Positions 1 to 6,889 of a DNA stretch of 10,997 nucleotides are shown here, piece by piece. The notes under the pieces were generated by a model. The model was not told the origin of the DNA, did not search any database, and saw only the letters and a program-made list of their open reading frames with translations. Where the stretch lies: the NCBI GenBank assembly GCA_938074585.1, contig CALJEW010000278.1:1-10997 (forward strand). The letters are read 5' to 3'. Origin of the DNA: an uncultured Rhodospirillales bacterium. GTDB taxonomy: Bacteria; Pseudomonadota; Alphaproteobacteria; Rhodospirillales; Casp-alpha2. Within the stretch, counting starts at the first letter, position 1; every line of letters begins with the position of its first letter. A program made the position numbers and the translations under genes.

Positions 1-1140
1 CGTCCTGCTGAAGGGGCCAGCTATGGAAATGCGGGCGTCATTTCTCCCTGGAGCTGCGTACCCCAATCCACGCCGGGGTTATGGAAAGATATCCCAAAAT
101 GGACCCTCGACCCTGAAGGGCCGATCGCGCTCCGGTGGGGATATTTGTTTAAATTTATGCCTTGGGCTATCAAATTTTTGCGTGCCGGGAACATTGAAAA
201 ATTACCCATGATTGGTGATGCGATGAGCGCTCTCAATCGGCCTAATGTCGACTTGTACCGACGCCATTTAGATGGCACGGGGCATGAAGACTTGCTCAGT
301 GATTCCCTTTACGTCCATGTTTATAAAAGCCCTACAGGGGTAAATTTAAACCAACTGGGTTGGCGCATGCGCACCGAACGGGATGTTCCGTTGCAAGTGG
401 TCAATGAGGGTGAATTACATGAAATTGAGCCTGCCCTTTCGCCAGATTACAAATCTGCCGTACTGATCAAAGGGCAAGCCCGCGCGCTGGACCCCGGTGC
501 TATAGGAAAAGCTCTTTTTGAAAAAGCGCTATCCGTTGGGGCAACTTACAAACAATCGGCTGTGAAAGAAATTTCACCAGCAGAAAATGGAAGTTGGAGA
601 TTGCATACTGAAAACGGTGAATTGATCACCGATAAATTAGTGATCGCAGCCGGCGCTTGGTCCGCACGTTTATTAGCACCGTTGGGCATTAATCTCCCAT
701 TAGAAGCAGAGCGCGGATATCACGTTGTTTTTAAAGATCCAAACATTACCGTGAATAATTCGATTATGGACACTGAAGGCAAATTTGTTGCTAGCTCCAT
801 GCAAGCCGGCGTTCGCTGCGCAGGGACCGCCGAGTTTGCGGGCCTTGATGCCCCACCAGATTACCGCCGCGCCAAAGTTTTCAAACGATTGGCAACCAAC
901 CTTTTTCCAAACATCAATGTCGATAACGGTATTGAATGGATGGGGACACGCCCCTCATTTCCCGACAGCTTGCCCTGTTTGGGAGAAGTTGTGGGACAAC
1001 CTAATTTATTTTCGGCTTTTGGCCACAGCCATTATGGATTTGGTATGGCACCAAATACGGGACGTATTGTTGCGGAACTGGTCAGCGGGCAAACACCTAA
1101 TATCGACTTGCAACCATATAGAACCGAACGTTTCCAATGA
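1..1140 (+). CDS. DadA-like FAD-dependent D-amino-acid dehydrogenase, 5'-partial
   Basis: Seen: this frame is open from the first base to TGA at 1138-1140 (379 residues), so the gene begins upstream and the ATG at 145 is internal. Family lengths of about 415-430 imply roughly 40 missing residues, including the Rossmann GxGxxG. Near the visible N-terminus is the family block ASYGNAGVISP (visible residues 6-16). Near the C-terminus are GTRPSFPD (from about 315) and GHSHYGFGMAPNTGR (from 341), the FAD/substrate-binding end of DadA-like enzymes. Known: such flavoproteins oxidatively deaminate D-amino acids or related amines at the membrane and pass electrons to the respiratory chain. Context: the stop overlaps the next start by 4 nt (ATGA), so it is cotranscribed with an opine-oxidase-type gene set. 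Inference: it acts on a D- or N-substituted amino acid related to that system; the substrate is unknown. Neighbours 2 and 5 are also DAO-superfamily, but this gene belongs to a different branch. Confidence 0.9.
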   Translation, partial: RPAEGASYGNAGVISPWSCVPQSTPGLWKDIPKWTLDPEGPIALRWGYLFKFMPWAIKFLRAGNIEKLPMIGDAMSALNRPNVDLYRRHLDGTGHEDLLSDSLYVHVYKSPTGVNLNQLGWRMRTERDVPLQVVNEGELHEIEPALSPDYKSAVLIKGQARALDPGAIGKALFEKALSVGATYKQSAVKEISPAENGSWRLHTENGELITDKLVIAAGAWSARLLAPLGINLPLEAERGYHVVFKDPNITVNNSIMDTEGKFVASSMQAGVRCAGTAEFAGLDAPPDYRRAKVFKRLATNLFPNINVDNGIEWMGTRPSFPDSLPCLGEVVGQPNLFSAFGHSHYGFGMAPNTGRIVAELVSGQTPNIDLQPYRTERFQ

Positions 1141-2252
1141 GCCCTGCTTACGATTCAATCGTTGTTGGAGGTGGCCTTGTCGGCTCAGCATTGGCCTTTG
1201 GATTACAGCGCGAAGGATTATCGACATTAATCTTGGATGAAGGCGATCTTGCCTTTCGCGCAACCCGAGGGAATTTTGGTTTGGTATGGGTCCAAAGCAA
1301 AGGGATCGACTATTCTCCCTACGCACATTGGACATGGGAGTCTGCAGAAACTTGGGCTAGCCTCAGTAACTTGATATCGGAAATTACTGGTATTGATGTT
1401 GGTTATCGGCGTCCCGGTGGTGCAGAAATATGCGTTGATGATAAAGAGTTCGCTGCCAAACGCCAAAAGATGAAAAAATTGCAGTCCCACTCTCCGCACG
1501 TAAAATTTGAAATGCTCGATCAAAAATCAATGGCTGAATTGTTACCCGGCCTTAGCCCAGACGTCGCTGGCGGGTGCTATTTTTCAGGAGACGGTCATGC
1601 AAACCCATTGAATCTGCTTAGGGGCCTACATCAAAGTTTTAAAAGTATGGGAGGTGTTATCAATTCAAATGCACCGGTTAACGATATTGTCTCCCAAGGC
1701 TCGTCCTTTACAGCCAAGACGAAAAAAGGCCAGTTCCATGGCGCCCGGATTATCCTTGCGGCAGGCCTTGGCACTCAAAACTTGGCCAATAAAGTTGGTA
1801 TGGACATACCGGTTCATCCTGATCGAGGTCAAATACTAGTGACAGAAAGACTAAAACCCTTTTTGACGATACCCCTTTCCAAAATTCGCCAAACCATCGA
1901 AGGCAGTGTACAAATTGGAGATTCCCACGAAGATGCGGGTCTGGATGTCGGCATGTCCACTCCTATCCTAAATAAAATGGCAATCCGCGCCGTACAAATG
2001 TTTCCACATCTGGGCAATACACGCATCGTTCGGGCATGGAGCGCACTTCGAATTATGACACCAGACGGATACCCTATTTACGAACAGTCTGAGCAGCATC
2101 CTGGTGCTTTTGCAGCTGTATGCCATAGCGGAGTAACTTTGGCCGCAGCTCATGCCTTACAGGTCCCCAAGTACATCATAGAAGGAACCCTCCCTACTTC
2201 ACTGGCTCCTTTACGTACCAACCGTTTTAAAAAGGAAATGGCTCATGCATGA
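1137..2252 (+). CDS. HcnC/OoxB-type FAD-dependent oxidoreductase (first beta-type subunit)
   Basis: A 371-residue DAO-superfamily flavoprotein. Seen: the N-terminal dinucleotide motif GGGLVG (residues 11-16) is followed by Glu35 at the end of the second beta strand, the expected ribose-binding acid. RGNFGLVWVQ (44-53) is typical of the HcnC/opine-oxidase branch. A GDGHANP motif in mid-protein also occurs in the second beta-type gene at 3963-5093. Known: in HcnABC, opine oxidases and D-hydroxyproline dehydrogenases this subunit holds the flavin that oxidises the C-N bond, working with an HcnA-like ferredoxin and an HcnB-like FAD/Fe-S subunit. Both partners follow directly. Start: the ATG overlaps the upstream stop by 4 nt. 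No strong Shine-Dalgarno is visible, which suggests translational coupling. The 3' end overlaps the next gene by 8 nt. The substrate is not predictable. Confidence 0.87.
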   Translation: MSPAYDSIVVGGGLVGSALAFGLQREGLSTLILDEGDLAFRATRGNFGLVWVQSKGIDYSPYAHWTWESAETWASLSNLISEITGIDVGYRRPGGAEICVDDKEFAAKRQKMKKLQSHSPHVKFEMLDQKSMAELLPGLSPDVAGGCYFSGDGHANPLNLLRGLHQSFKSMGGVINSNAPVNDIVSQGSSFTAKTKKGQFHGARIILAAGLGTQNLANKVGMDIPVHPDRGQILVTERLKPFLTIPLSKIRQTIEGSVQIGDSHEDAGLDVGMSTPILNKMAIRAVQMFPHLGNTRIVRAWSALRIMTPDGYPIYEQSEQHPGAFAAVCHSGVTLAAAHALQVPKYIIEGTLPTSLAPLRTNRFKKEMAHA

Positions 2253-2565
2253 AATTGAGATGAAACCGTCTCCTAAAGTAAGCATTGAGTTCGATGGTCA
2301 AACTCTGCAGGCCAATAAAGGAGAAACCGTTGCCGCTGCATTATTACGCCAAACCCATTTAGCTTTTCGTACTACACCTGTTACCGGCAAATCTAGAGGG
2401 CCCTTTTGCATGATGGGGGTTTGCTTCGACTGTTTGGTGGAAATTGACGGGGCTCCAAATAGACAAGCGTGCATGACGTATGTTGAAGACGGCATGCGCG
2501 TTAAGCGTCAACTAGGTGCCGGAGATACAGGCGTTTTTCTTTCCGACGAAGAGGATACACAATGA
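2245..2565 (+). CDS. HcnA-like small [2Fe-2S] ferredoxin-type subunit
   Basis: A 106-residue protein of the Fer2_4 type found as HcnA, as the gamma subunit of dye-linked amino-acid dehydrogenases, and as the N-terminal domain of sarcosine oxidase alpha. Seen: cluster ligands are Cys55, Cys60, Cys63 and Cys76 (C-x4-C-x2-C-x12-C), within the stretch GVCFDCLVEIDG. No signal peptide or membrane segment is visible, so it is probably cytoplasmic or part of a membrane-attached complex. Role (family knowledge): electron transfer between flavin centres and the respiratory acceptor. Start: ATG at 2245 has AAAGGAA at 2231-2237, 7 nt upstream, and overlaps the preceding stop. An in-frame ATG at residue 6 is less well placed. 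Its stop overlaps the next start as ATGA. The position between a beta-type and an HcnB-type gene argues for a complex. Confidence 0.9.
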   Translation: MHEIEMKPSPKVSIEFDGQTLQANKGETVAAALLRQTHLAFRTTPVTGKSRGPFCMMGVCFDCLVEIDGAPNRQACMTYVEDGMRVKRQLGAGDTGVFLSDEEDTQ

Positions 2566-3959
2566 AAGATCATTACGATATCGCCATCATTGGTACGGGT
2601 CCGGCAGGTATGGCAGCAGCAACTGTTGCATCTGCACATGGTGCCGATGTATTGATCGTGGATGAGCAGCCCGAAGTCGGCGGACAAATCTACCGAGGGA
2701 TTACACACCAATCCATTAAAGATAAAACCATCCTTGGAGACGATTATTATAAGGGCCAAAGCCTAGCAGATGCATTCGCAGCGAGCAATGCAGATCACGT
2801 TAGCGGAGCGACCATTTGGCAAGTTTCACCAGAACGTGAAATTGGTATTTCCAAAGATGGGGCTGCACATTTATTAACCGCGGACCAAGTTATCATTGCA
2901 ACGGGTGCTCAAGAACGCCCATTCCCAATTCCGGGCTGGACGTTGCCCGGGGTTATGACCGCAGGCAGCGCTCAAATATTACTCAAATCATCGGGCATCA
3001 CGTTTTCGAATGCGGTATTCGCTGGAACGGGACCACTTTTGTATTTGATTGCGTATCAATACTTGAAAGCGGGTGTGCCGATCCGTGCGATCTTGGATAC
3101 AACACCTAAATCCAACCGGTTAAAAGCCCTACCTCATTTGCCCGGCGCTCTATTCCATTTGAGCTCAATTATGAAAGGCCGGAAGTGGATAAAAGCTTTA
3201 AAATCATCTGGGACGCTCTTCATCGAAGGCATTGATAATTTAAAAATAACCGGTAAAGATAGCACTGAAGCCATTGAATATTTGTTGCAGAATAAGTGGC
3301 ATCGGATTGAAGCCTCAAATGTATTTTTACACCAAGGCGTAGTCCCGAATGTAAACTTAGCAATGGCTTCTGGATGCATCCATCATTGGAACGAACAGAA
3401 ACTTTGCTGGCACGCTTCAACGGATGAATGGGGTAGCTCAAACGTTCCAGGAATCTCCATTGCCGGTGATGGCGGGGGGATTGGTGGTGCCATCGCTGCT
3501 GAATACCAGGGCCGGATTGCTGCATATCAAGCCTTATACACAACCAACAAAGTAAAAAAACAGGAACGCGATACCAACGTGCTCCCGGCCCAACACGCCC
3601 TTACTCACGAAATGCGTATACGGCCCTTTTTGGATGCAATGTTTCGCCCTGCGACCCAATATAGAATTCCTACTGATGACGCAACTATAGTTTGTCGGTG
3701 CGAAGAAGTAACAGCCGGCAAAATTCGAGAATCCATTTCACTGGGCTGTGCTGGACCAAATCAACTTAAAGGTTTCACCCGATGCGGTATGGGACCTTGC
3801 CAAGGGCGGTTCTGTAGTTTGAGCGTTAGTGAATTGATTGCAAAGGCCCAAAATGTTTCTGTTAATGAGCTTGAGCAGCTTAGATTACGGCCGCCAGTAA
3901 AACCTTTGATGCTTGCCGAACTGGCTAATCTTACCACCCTTGCTTCCGAAGACACCTAA
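2562..3959 (+). CDS. HcnB/OoxA-type NAD(P)/FAD oxidoreductase with C-terminal BFD-like [2Fe-2S] domain
   Basis: A 465-residue protein, a usual length for HcnB/opine oxidase subunit A. Seen: GTGPAG (residues 11-16) opens a FAD-binding Rossmann fold. EVGGQIYRG follows the second strand. ATGAQERPFPIPGW is the conserved ATG box. AGTGPLLYL marks the second nucleotide-binding fold. The C-terminal 90 residues form a BFD-like [2Fe-2S] module with Cys378, Cys380, Cys408 and Cys413 (C-x-C-x27-C-x4-C), in the family sequences VCRCEEVT and RCGMGPCQGR, followed by the characteristic RPPVKP. Role (family knowledge): the alpha subunit that accepts electrons from the beta-subunit flavin and relays them onward. 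Start: ATG overlaps the previous stop by 4 nt, with AAGAGG ending 7 nt upstream. All four cluster cysteines are present, so the module looks functional. Confidence 0.92.
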   Translation: MKDHYDIAIIGTGPAGMAAATVASAHGADVLIVDEQPEVGGQIYRGITHQSIKDKTILGDDYYKGQSLADAFAASNADHVSGATIWQVSPEREIGISKDGAAHLLTADQVIIATGAQERPFPIPGWTLPGVMTAGSAQILLKSSGITFSNAVFAGTGPLLYLIAYQYLKAGVPIRAILDTTPKSNRLKALPHLPGALFHLSSIMKGRKWIKALKSSGTLFIEGIDNLKITGKDSTEAIEYLLQNKWHRIEASNVFLHQGVVPNVNLAMASGCIHHWNEQKLCWHASTDEWGSSNVPGISIAGDGGGIGGAIAAEYQGRIAAYQALYTTNKVKKQERDTNVLPAQHALTHEMRIRPFLDAMFRPATQYRIPTDDATIVCRCEEVTAGKIRESISLGCAGPNQLKGFTRCGMGPCQGRFCSLSVSELIAKAQNVSVNELEQLRLRPPVKPLMLAELANLTTLASEDT

Positions 3960-3962
3960 TTG

Positions 3963-5093
3963 ATGAGCACAAGCAAACAGACGGCTGACGCGATTATCGT
4001 TGGTGGTGGTTTGCATGGTTGCGCGACGGCACTGTATTTGGCGATGCGTGGGGTGAATTGCGCTGTATTGGAAAAGGATTATGTCGGTCGGCATGCATCC
4101 GGAGTTAATGCTGGAGGAGTGCGGCGTCTTGGTCGCGCATTGCCAGAAGTTCCACTGGCCGATACCGCTTTATCGATTTGGCGTAACATAGAAGATTTAA
4201 TCGATGACGATTGTGGGTTTAAAAGTCTCGGGCAAGTCAAAGTTGCGGAAAATAATGCCGAACTTAGCGCCCTAAAAAATCGGGCCAAAACCGTTCAAGA
4301 TATTGGTTTTTTGCATGAGGAAATCATTGATCAGAAACAGCTTAGGGAACTCTTACCTGCCGTCGCCTCCCATTGTATCGGCGGATTGTATGTAAATGGT
4401 GATGGACATGCGAACCCTTACAGAACCGTAACGGCATTTAAACGCAAAGCTATTTCCATGGGTGTGCGTATATTCGAAAAAACGCCAGTAACTGAAATAG
4501 TCCGCCATGGCAAAAATTGGCAGGTGAAATCGCCTTCCAAAAAAATTGAAGCACCTATCATTGTTAACTGCGCGGGAGCCTGGGGTGGGTCCATTGCGGC
4601 TCAGCTGGGAGATTATGCACCTGTTGAAGCACAGGCTTTAATGCTAATGATTACAGCGCGAATGCCCCACTTTGTGAAACCGGTTGTTGGATCACAAGGC
4701 CGCACGTTGTCGTTCAAACAATTCGATAACGGGACAGTAATGATGGGCGGCGCATATCAGGGGTCTGCCGAGCCAGAGCAAAATAATACTCATTTAAGTT
4801 TTAACGGTTTGGCAAAAAATGCACGCGCCGCAACGGCTATATTTCCCATCATGCGACAAGCAACCATCGTCCGATCATGGGCGGGTATCGAAGGCGTAAT
4901 GCCGGACAACATCCCAGTAATTGGAGCCGGCAGCGCTGACGGGGTCTACCACGCGTTCGGGTTCTCTGCTCATGGCTTTGCACTTGGACCTCTTGTCGGT
5001 AAAATTATCACAGATCTCATTGATGGAGGTGATATCGAACTGCCAATTGATGCCTTTAGAATTCGACGGTTTTCGCAAAACAAAGATATATAA
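3963..5093 (+). CDS. OoxB/HcnC-like FAD-dependent oxidoreductase (second beta-type subunit)
   Basis: A 376-residue DAO-superfamily protein. Seen: GGGLHG (14-19) and Glu37 form the FAD-binding Rossmann motif. ASGVNAGGVRR (45-55) is the flavin-contact block of this branch. GDGHANP recurs from the first beta-type gene. The C-terminus carries the GFSAHGFALGP block near the flavin ring. Start: ATG at 3963 is chosen over the in-frame TTG at 3960, which would add one residue; only a weak GAAGA lies 10 nt upstream. Three bases separate it from the HcnB-type stop, so it is cotranscribed. The N-terminal block differs clearly from the first beta-type protein (RHASGVNAGG here, RGNFGLVWVQ there), so the two are diverged paralogues rather than a recent duplication. 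Likely role: flavin-dependent oxidation of an amino or imino acid, sharing electron-transfer subunits. It ends the operon; the next 630 bases have no convincing gene. Confidence 0.88.
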   Translation: MSTSKQTADAIIVGGGLHGCATALYLAMRGVNCAVLEKDYVGRHASGVNAGGVRRLGRALPEVPLADTALSIWRNIEDLIDDDCGFKSLGQVKVAENNAELSALKNRAKTVQDIGFLHEEIIDQKQLRELLPAVASHCIGGLYVNGDGHANPYRTVTAFKRKAISMGVRIFEKTPVTEIVRHGKNWQVKSPSKKIEAPIIVNCAGAWGGSIAAQLGDYAPVEAQALMLMITARMPHFVKPVVGSQGRTLSFKQFDNGTVMMGGAYQGSAEPEQNNTHLSFNGLAKNARAATAIFPIMRQATIVRSWAGIEGVMPDNIPVIGAGSADGVYHAFGFSAHGFALGPLVGKIITDLIDGGDIELPIDAFRIRRFSQNKDI

Positions 5094-5147
5094 ATGACCG
5101 TAACAAGGCTGCAATTACCGAAAGACCTCTTATTAGGCAGCACGATA

Positions 5148-5199
5148 GCTATGAGATATCAGGTCATAGCAATGCATAATATCATTACGCCAATGATAT
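5148..5199. repeat. Two consecutive inverted repeats downstream of the flavoenzyme operon
   Basis: Seen: GCTATGA (5148-5154) and TCATAGC (5164-5170) are perfect 7-bp arms around 9 nt. ATATCATT (5179-5186) and AATGATAT (5192-5199) are perfect 8-bp arms around the loop ACGCC. They begin 55 nt after the operon stop at 5093. Neither is followed by a T-run, so they are not classical intrinsic terminators. They could be mRNA 3'-end stabilising hairpins, a factor-dependent termination zone or protein-binding dyads. Confidence 0.5.
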
Positions 5200-5305
5200 A
5201 ACCGCTGAACGCAATCGCAAAAGAGACACATTTACCCCAAACTGAGACGAATTCACATTTGTCTGGCAGCACACCATGCAGAGGGTTATTTGCCAGACCC
5301 GCCAA
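5159..5305 (-). CDS. Possible small single-pass membrane protein (48 aa, TTG start)
   Basis: Seen: a minus-strand frame from TTG (5305-5303) to TGA (5161-5159). Residues about 27-47 form one long hydrophobic stretch (CVSFAIAFSGYIIGVMIL and onward) after a polar N-terminal part. An AGGAG lies 9 nt upstream of the TTG (5319-5315 on the minus strand). Against it: a non-ATG start, no recognised family, overlap with two inverted repeats, and an isolated position. It could equally be a chance frame or the tail of a decayed gene. Confidence 0.2.
   Translation of the reverse strand: MAGLANNPLHGVLPDKCEFVSVWGKCVSFAIAFSGYIIGVMILCIAMT
5261..5298. repeat. 8-bp inverted repeat with 22-nt spacer
   Basis: Seen: GTCTGGCA (5261-5268) and TGCCAGAC (5291-5298) are perfect reverse complements. 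There is no T-run on either side and the loop is long, so a terminator is unlikely. It may be a protein-binding dyad or chance. Confidence 0.35.
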
Positions 5306-5724
5306 TCTTCCTAACTCCTAAATCTGTCATAGATCGTTGAAAGGCGCATAGAACCAACATCGGTTATTTTTGAGTGAGACATATTATTTCCCTTCTTACT
5401 CCAGAATCCATTACGATATCTTATCTAAATTAAATATAATTTTGGATGGGCAATAGAAATTTTCAGTGGGTCTCACTTCTACAGTTCCGATGGCGAATAG
5501 TTGCAAGCGACAGTCTTACCATGCAGGTGATTTGTGGAGTGACGATGGCAACACCCGAATGTCTATAAACAATTCAGGTGGTCCAGCTACCCAAGATTTG
5601 CCGGGTGACTGGCGCGCCATCAACAACAATACGCCACTCACGAAGAAACGTATACATAACCATAACGACTATGATCGATGCGCCAAGCTCATCAAGTATC
5701 CTGCAAATTTCGTTATTCTGGTCC

Positions 5725-6420
5725 TTATGACGTCACAACGAACTGGTTTGGGTCTGGGAAATGCGGGGGGAGGGAGCGTTGCAAACCGCGGGCAATGTCG
5801 ATGACACACGTATTGTCGGGCTTAGGGTAGCGAAGGTCGGAGGTTAAATAGGCCTTAATGCCGGGTTGGCTCAGAACGGTTTCGTTCAAAACCTTTAGCA
5901 AGGGGGTGGGTTCAAGAATATCGGGTATCCATTCCAAATATAAACTTAAGGCTTCCGCCAAAATAACATCGGCGAATGACAAGCGTGTTCCAGCGCAAAA
6001 ACCAGTGCTATTTTGCTTGAGGCGCGCTTCAAAGCACGGCGCAAACTTTGCGAAAGCAGCCTGTTGTTCACTGATGGCAATCTCATTTGTGGCCTGAAAC
6101 ATGGCTTTTAAGCCCGTTTCTGAAAAATCAGCAACGGCACCCGCCATCAAGTCGCACCAAAGCGCGTCGGTTTCCGTATCGCCATAAAAATCGCCACGGC
6201 GGGCGAGGTAACGGATCATTGCAGAGGACTGACTGAGGTTGTGACCGTCAATTTCAAGCAGTGGTATTTGATCAAACGGAAGCTTACCTGTGGCCCGTAA
6301 TGCGTCAAGTTCTTCAGGCATATTAATAACAATGTTTTCGAAAGGGATTTGATTTACCGCCAGCATCCATCGCGTCGTTTCCGCACGTCCACGGCTCCGA
6401 GTGTAGTGTAGTTTAGTCAT
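5725..6420 (-). CDS. Glutathione S-transferase family protein
   Basis: A 231-residue two-domain GST, the usual length. Seen: an N-terminal thioredoxin-like domain with Tyr6 followed by RGRAETTRWML, resembling the catalytic-Tyr alpha/sigma-like GSTs. IPLLEIDG contains the cis-Pro (Pro53). QSSAMIRYLARR holds the glutathione gamma-glutamyl contact Gln64-Ser65. The all-helical C-terminal domain has an N-capping box at Ser148-x-x-Asp151 (LSFADVILAEAL). Role (family knowledge): glutathione conjugation, or a thiol-dependent isomerase or dehalogenase reaction; the substrate is unknown. Start: ATG at 6420 has AAAGGAA about 5 nt upstream and overlaps the stop of the preceding small gene by 4 nt, indicating translational coupling. 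It is the last recognisable gene of the minus-strand block. No terminator is evident downstream. Confidence 0.92.
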   Translation of the reverse strand: MTKLHYTRSRGRAETTRWMLAVNQIPFENIVINMPEELDALRATGKLPFDQIPLLEIDGHNLSQSSAMIRYLARRGDFYGDTETDALWCDLMAGAVADFSETGLKAMFQATNEIAISEQQAAFAKFAPCFEARLKQNSTGFCAGTRLSFADVILAEALSLYLEWIPDILEPTPLLKVLNETVLSQPGIKAYLTSDLRYPKPDNTCVIDIARGLQRSLPPHFPDPNQFVVTS

Positions 6421-6755
6421 AGTGGTTCCTTTGGTTTTGTCCTGGGCTTACCAATAATTTGGCACAAATTATCCTCTCTTGGATAGTCGATGCCACAGTC
6501 GGCTTGTTGAGTGATCTTTTCAAGACTGTTTGCAACCTCGCACGTGATGTCGCGATACTTTAAAAAACGACCATAGCCTTCCATATCAACACACCAGGTA
6601 AAATAACCAAGACAGGCAAAATAATTCATTGCGGAGCTGAAAGACCGCCCATCCACATACAAATCAAATGTCGGCTGAGAGGCCATGGATGAGCCATACA
6701 CAAAGACGATAAAACATTTTTTAACCGGTATATCCGGCACCAATTTATTCAACAT
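6417..6755 (-). CDS. Hypothetical cysteine-containing protein coupled to the GST gene
   Basis: I do not recognise this 112-residue protein. Seen: six cysteines (14, 48, 55, 72, 87, 98); an aromatic, compact middle (residues 43-66, with FACLGYFTWCVDMEGYGRF); and a basic tail (KPRTKPKEPL). The N-terminus has two lysines before a short hydrophobic run (CFIVFVYGSSMA) and could be a weak signal peptide cut near Ala25, or could be untranslated if Met24 is the true start. No good Shine-Dalgarno lies close to the ATG at 6755: the AAAAAAAGG upstream is about 17 nt away. Evidence that it is real: its TGA overlaps the GST ATG by 4 nt and the GST ribosome-binding site lies inside it. An export route or a link to glutathione chemistry is inference only. 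Confidence 0.6.
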   Translation of the reverse strand: MLNKLVPDIPVKKCFIVFVYGSSMASQPTFDLYVDGRSFSSAMNYFACLGYFTWCVDMEGYGRFLKYRDITCEVANSLEKITQQADCGIDYPREDNLCQIIGKPRTKPKEPL

Positions 6756-6889
6756 AAAAAGTTTAACATCGCCTTTTTTTGCTCAATATTCTTTCCCAAC
6801 AGCGGAGGCTTCAGATGGTAGCTTATGCATCATTCGTTCTTATTAAGTCATTCGCTAAACAATGGTGTATCTCATAAAACCAAGCCAGC

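Larger units (their letters stand above)
5094..5724. other. 631-base gene-poor gap between convergent gene blocks
   Basis: No convincing full gene is visible. Contents: a 35-codon open stretch (5094-5201, +) starting directly after the operon stop; three inverted repeats (listed separately); a possible 48-residue minus-strand frame (5159-5305); and a GTG-initiated plus-strand frame (5466-5804) that runs antisense into the glutathione transferase and has no recognisable domain. AT-rich sequence at 5425-5440 includes a perfect TATAAT at 5435-5440, but only a poor -35 match (TTACGA, 5411-5416). No U-rich intrinsic terminator was found for either flanking operon. Decayed coding remnants are plausible but not identified. 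Confidence 0.6.

Noticed and set aside
145..147. ATG at 145 as the true start of the DadA-like gene
   Set aside because: The frame is open from base 1 and the residues before it match conserved DadA-like sequence, so the real start is upstream of the window.
785..1335. Overlapping frames (785-1240 on plus, 1006-1335 on minus) within the first two genes
   Set aside because: They lie inside well-supported flavoprotein genes, show no family motif and no ribosome-binding site, and are shadow frames.
3960..3962. TTG as the start of the second beta-type gene
   Set aside because: An ATG follows immediately in frame; ATG is the likelier start and the difference is one residue.
5094..5201. 35-residue frame starting at ATG right after the operon stop (TAAATG)
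   Set aside because: The position looks coupled, but there is no family match I recognise, no separate ribosome-binding site, and it contains both inverted repeats. Likely chance or a remnant.
5277..5305. NNPLHGV in the small minus frame, resembling the start of VF530/DUF2132 DNA-binding proteins
   Set aside because: Only seven residues match; the following helix pattern of that family is absent and replaced by unrelated sequence.
5466..5804. 112-codon plus-strand frame starting at GTG
   Set aside because: It has no recognisable domain, and its last 80 bases run antisense through the GST gene. The composition looks non-native, and the weak promoter upstream is not enough to call it a gene.
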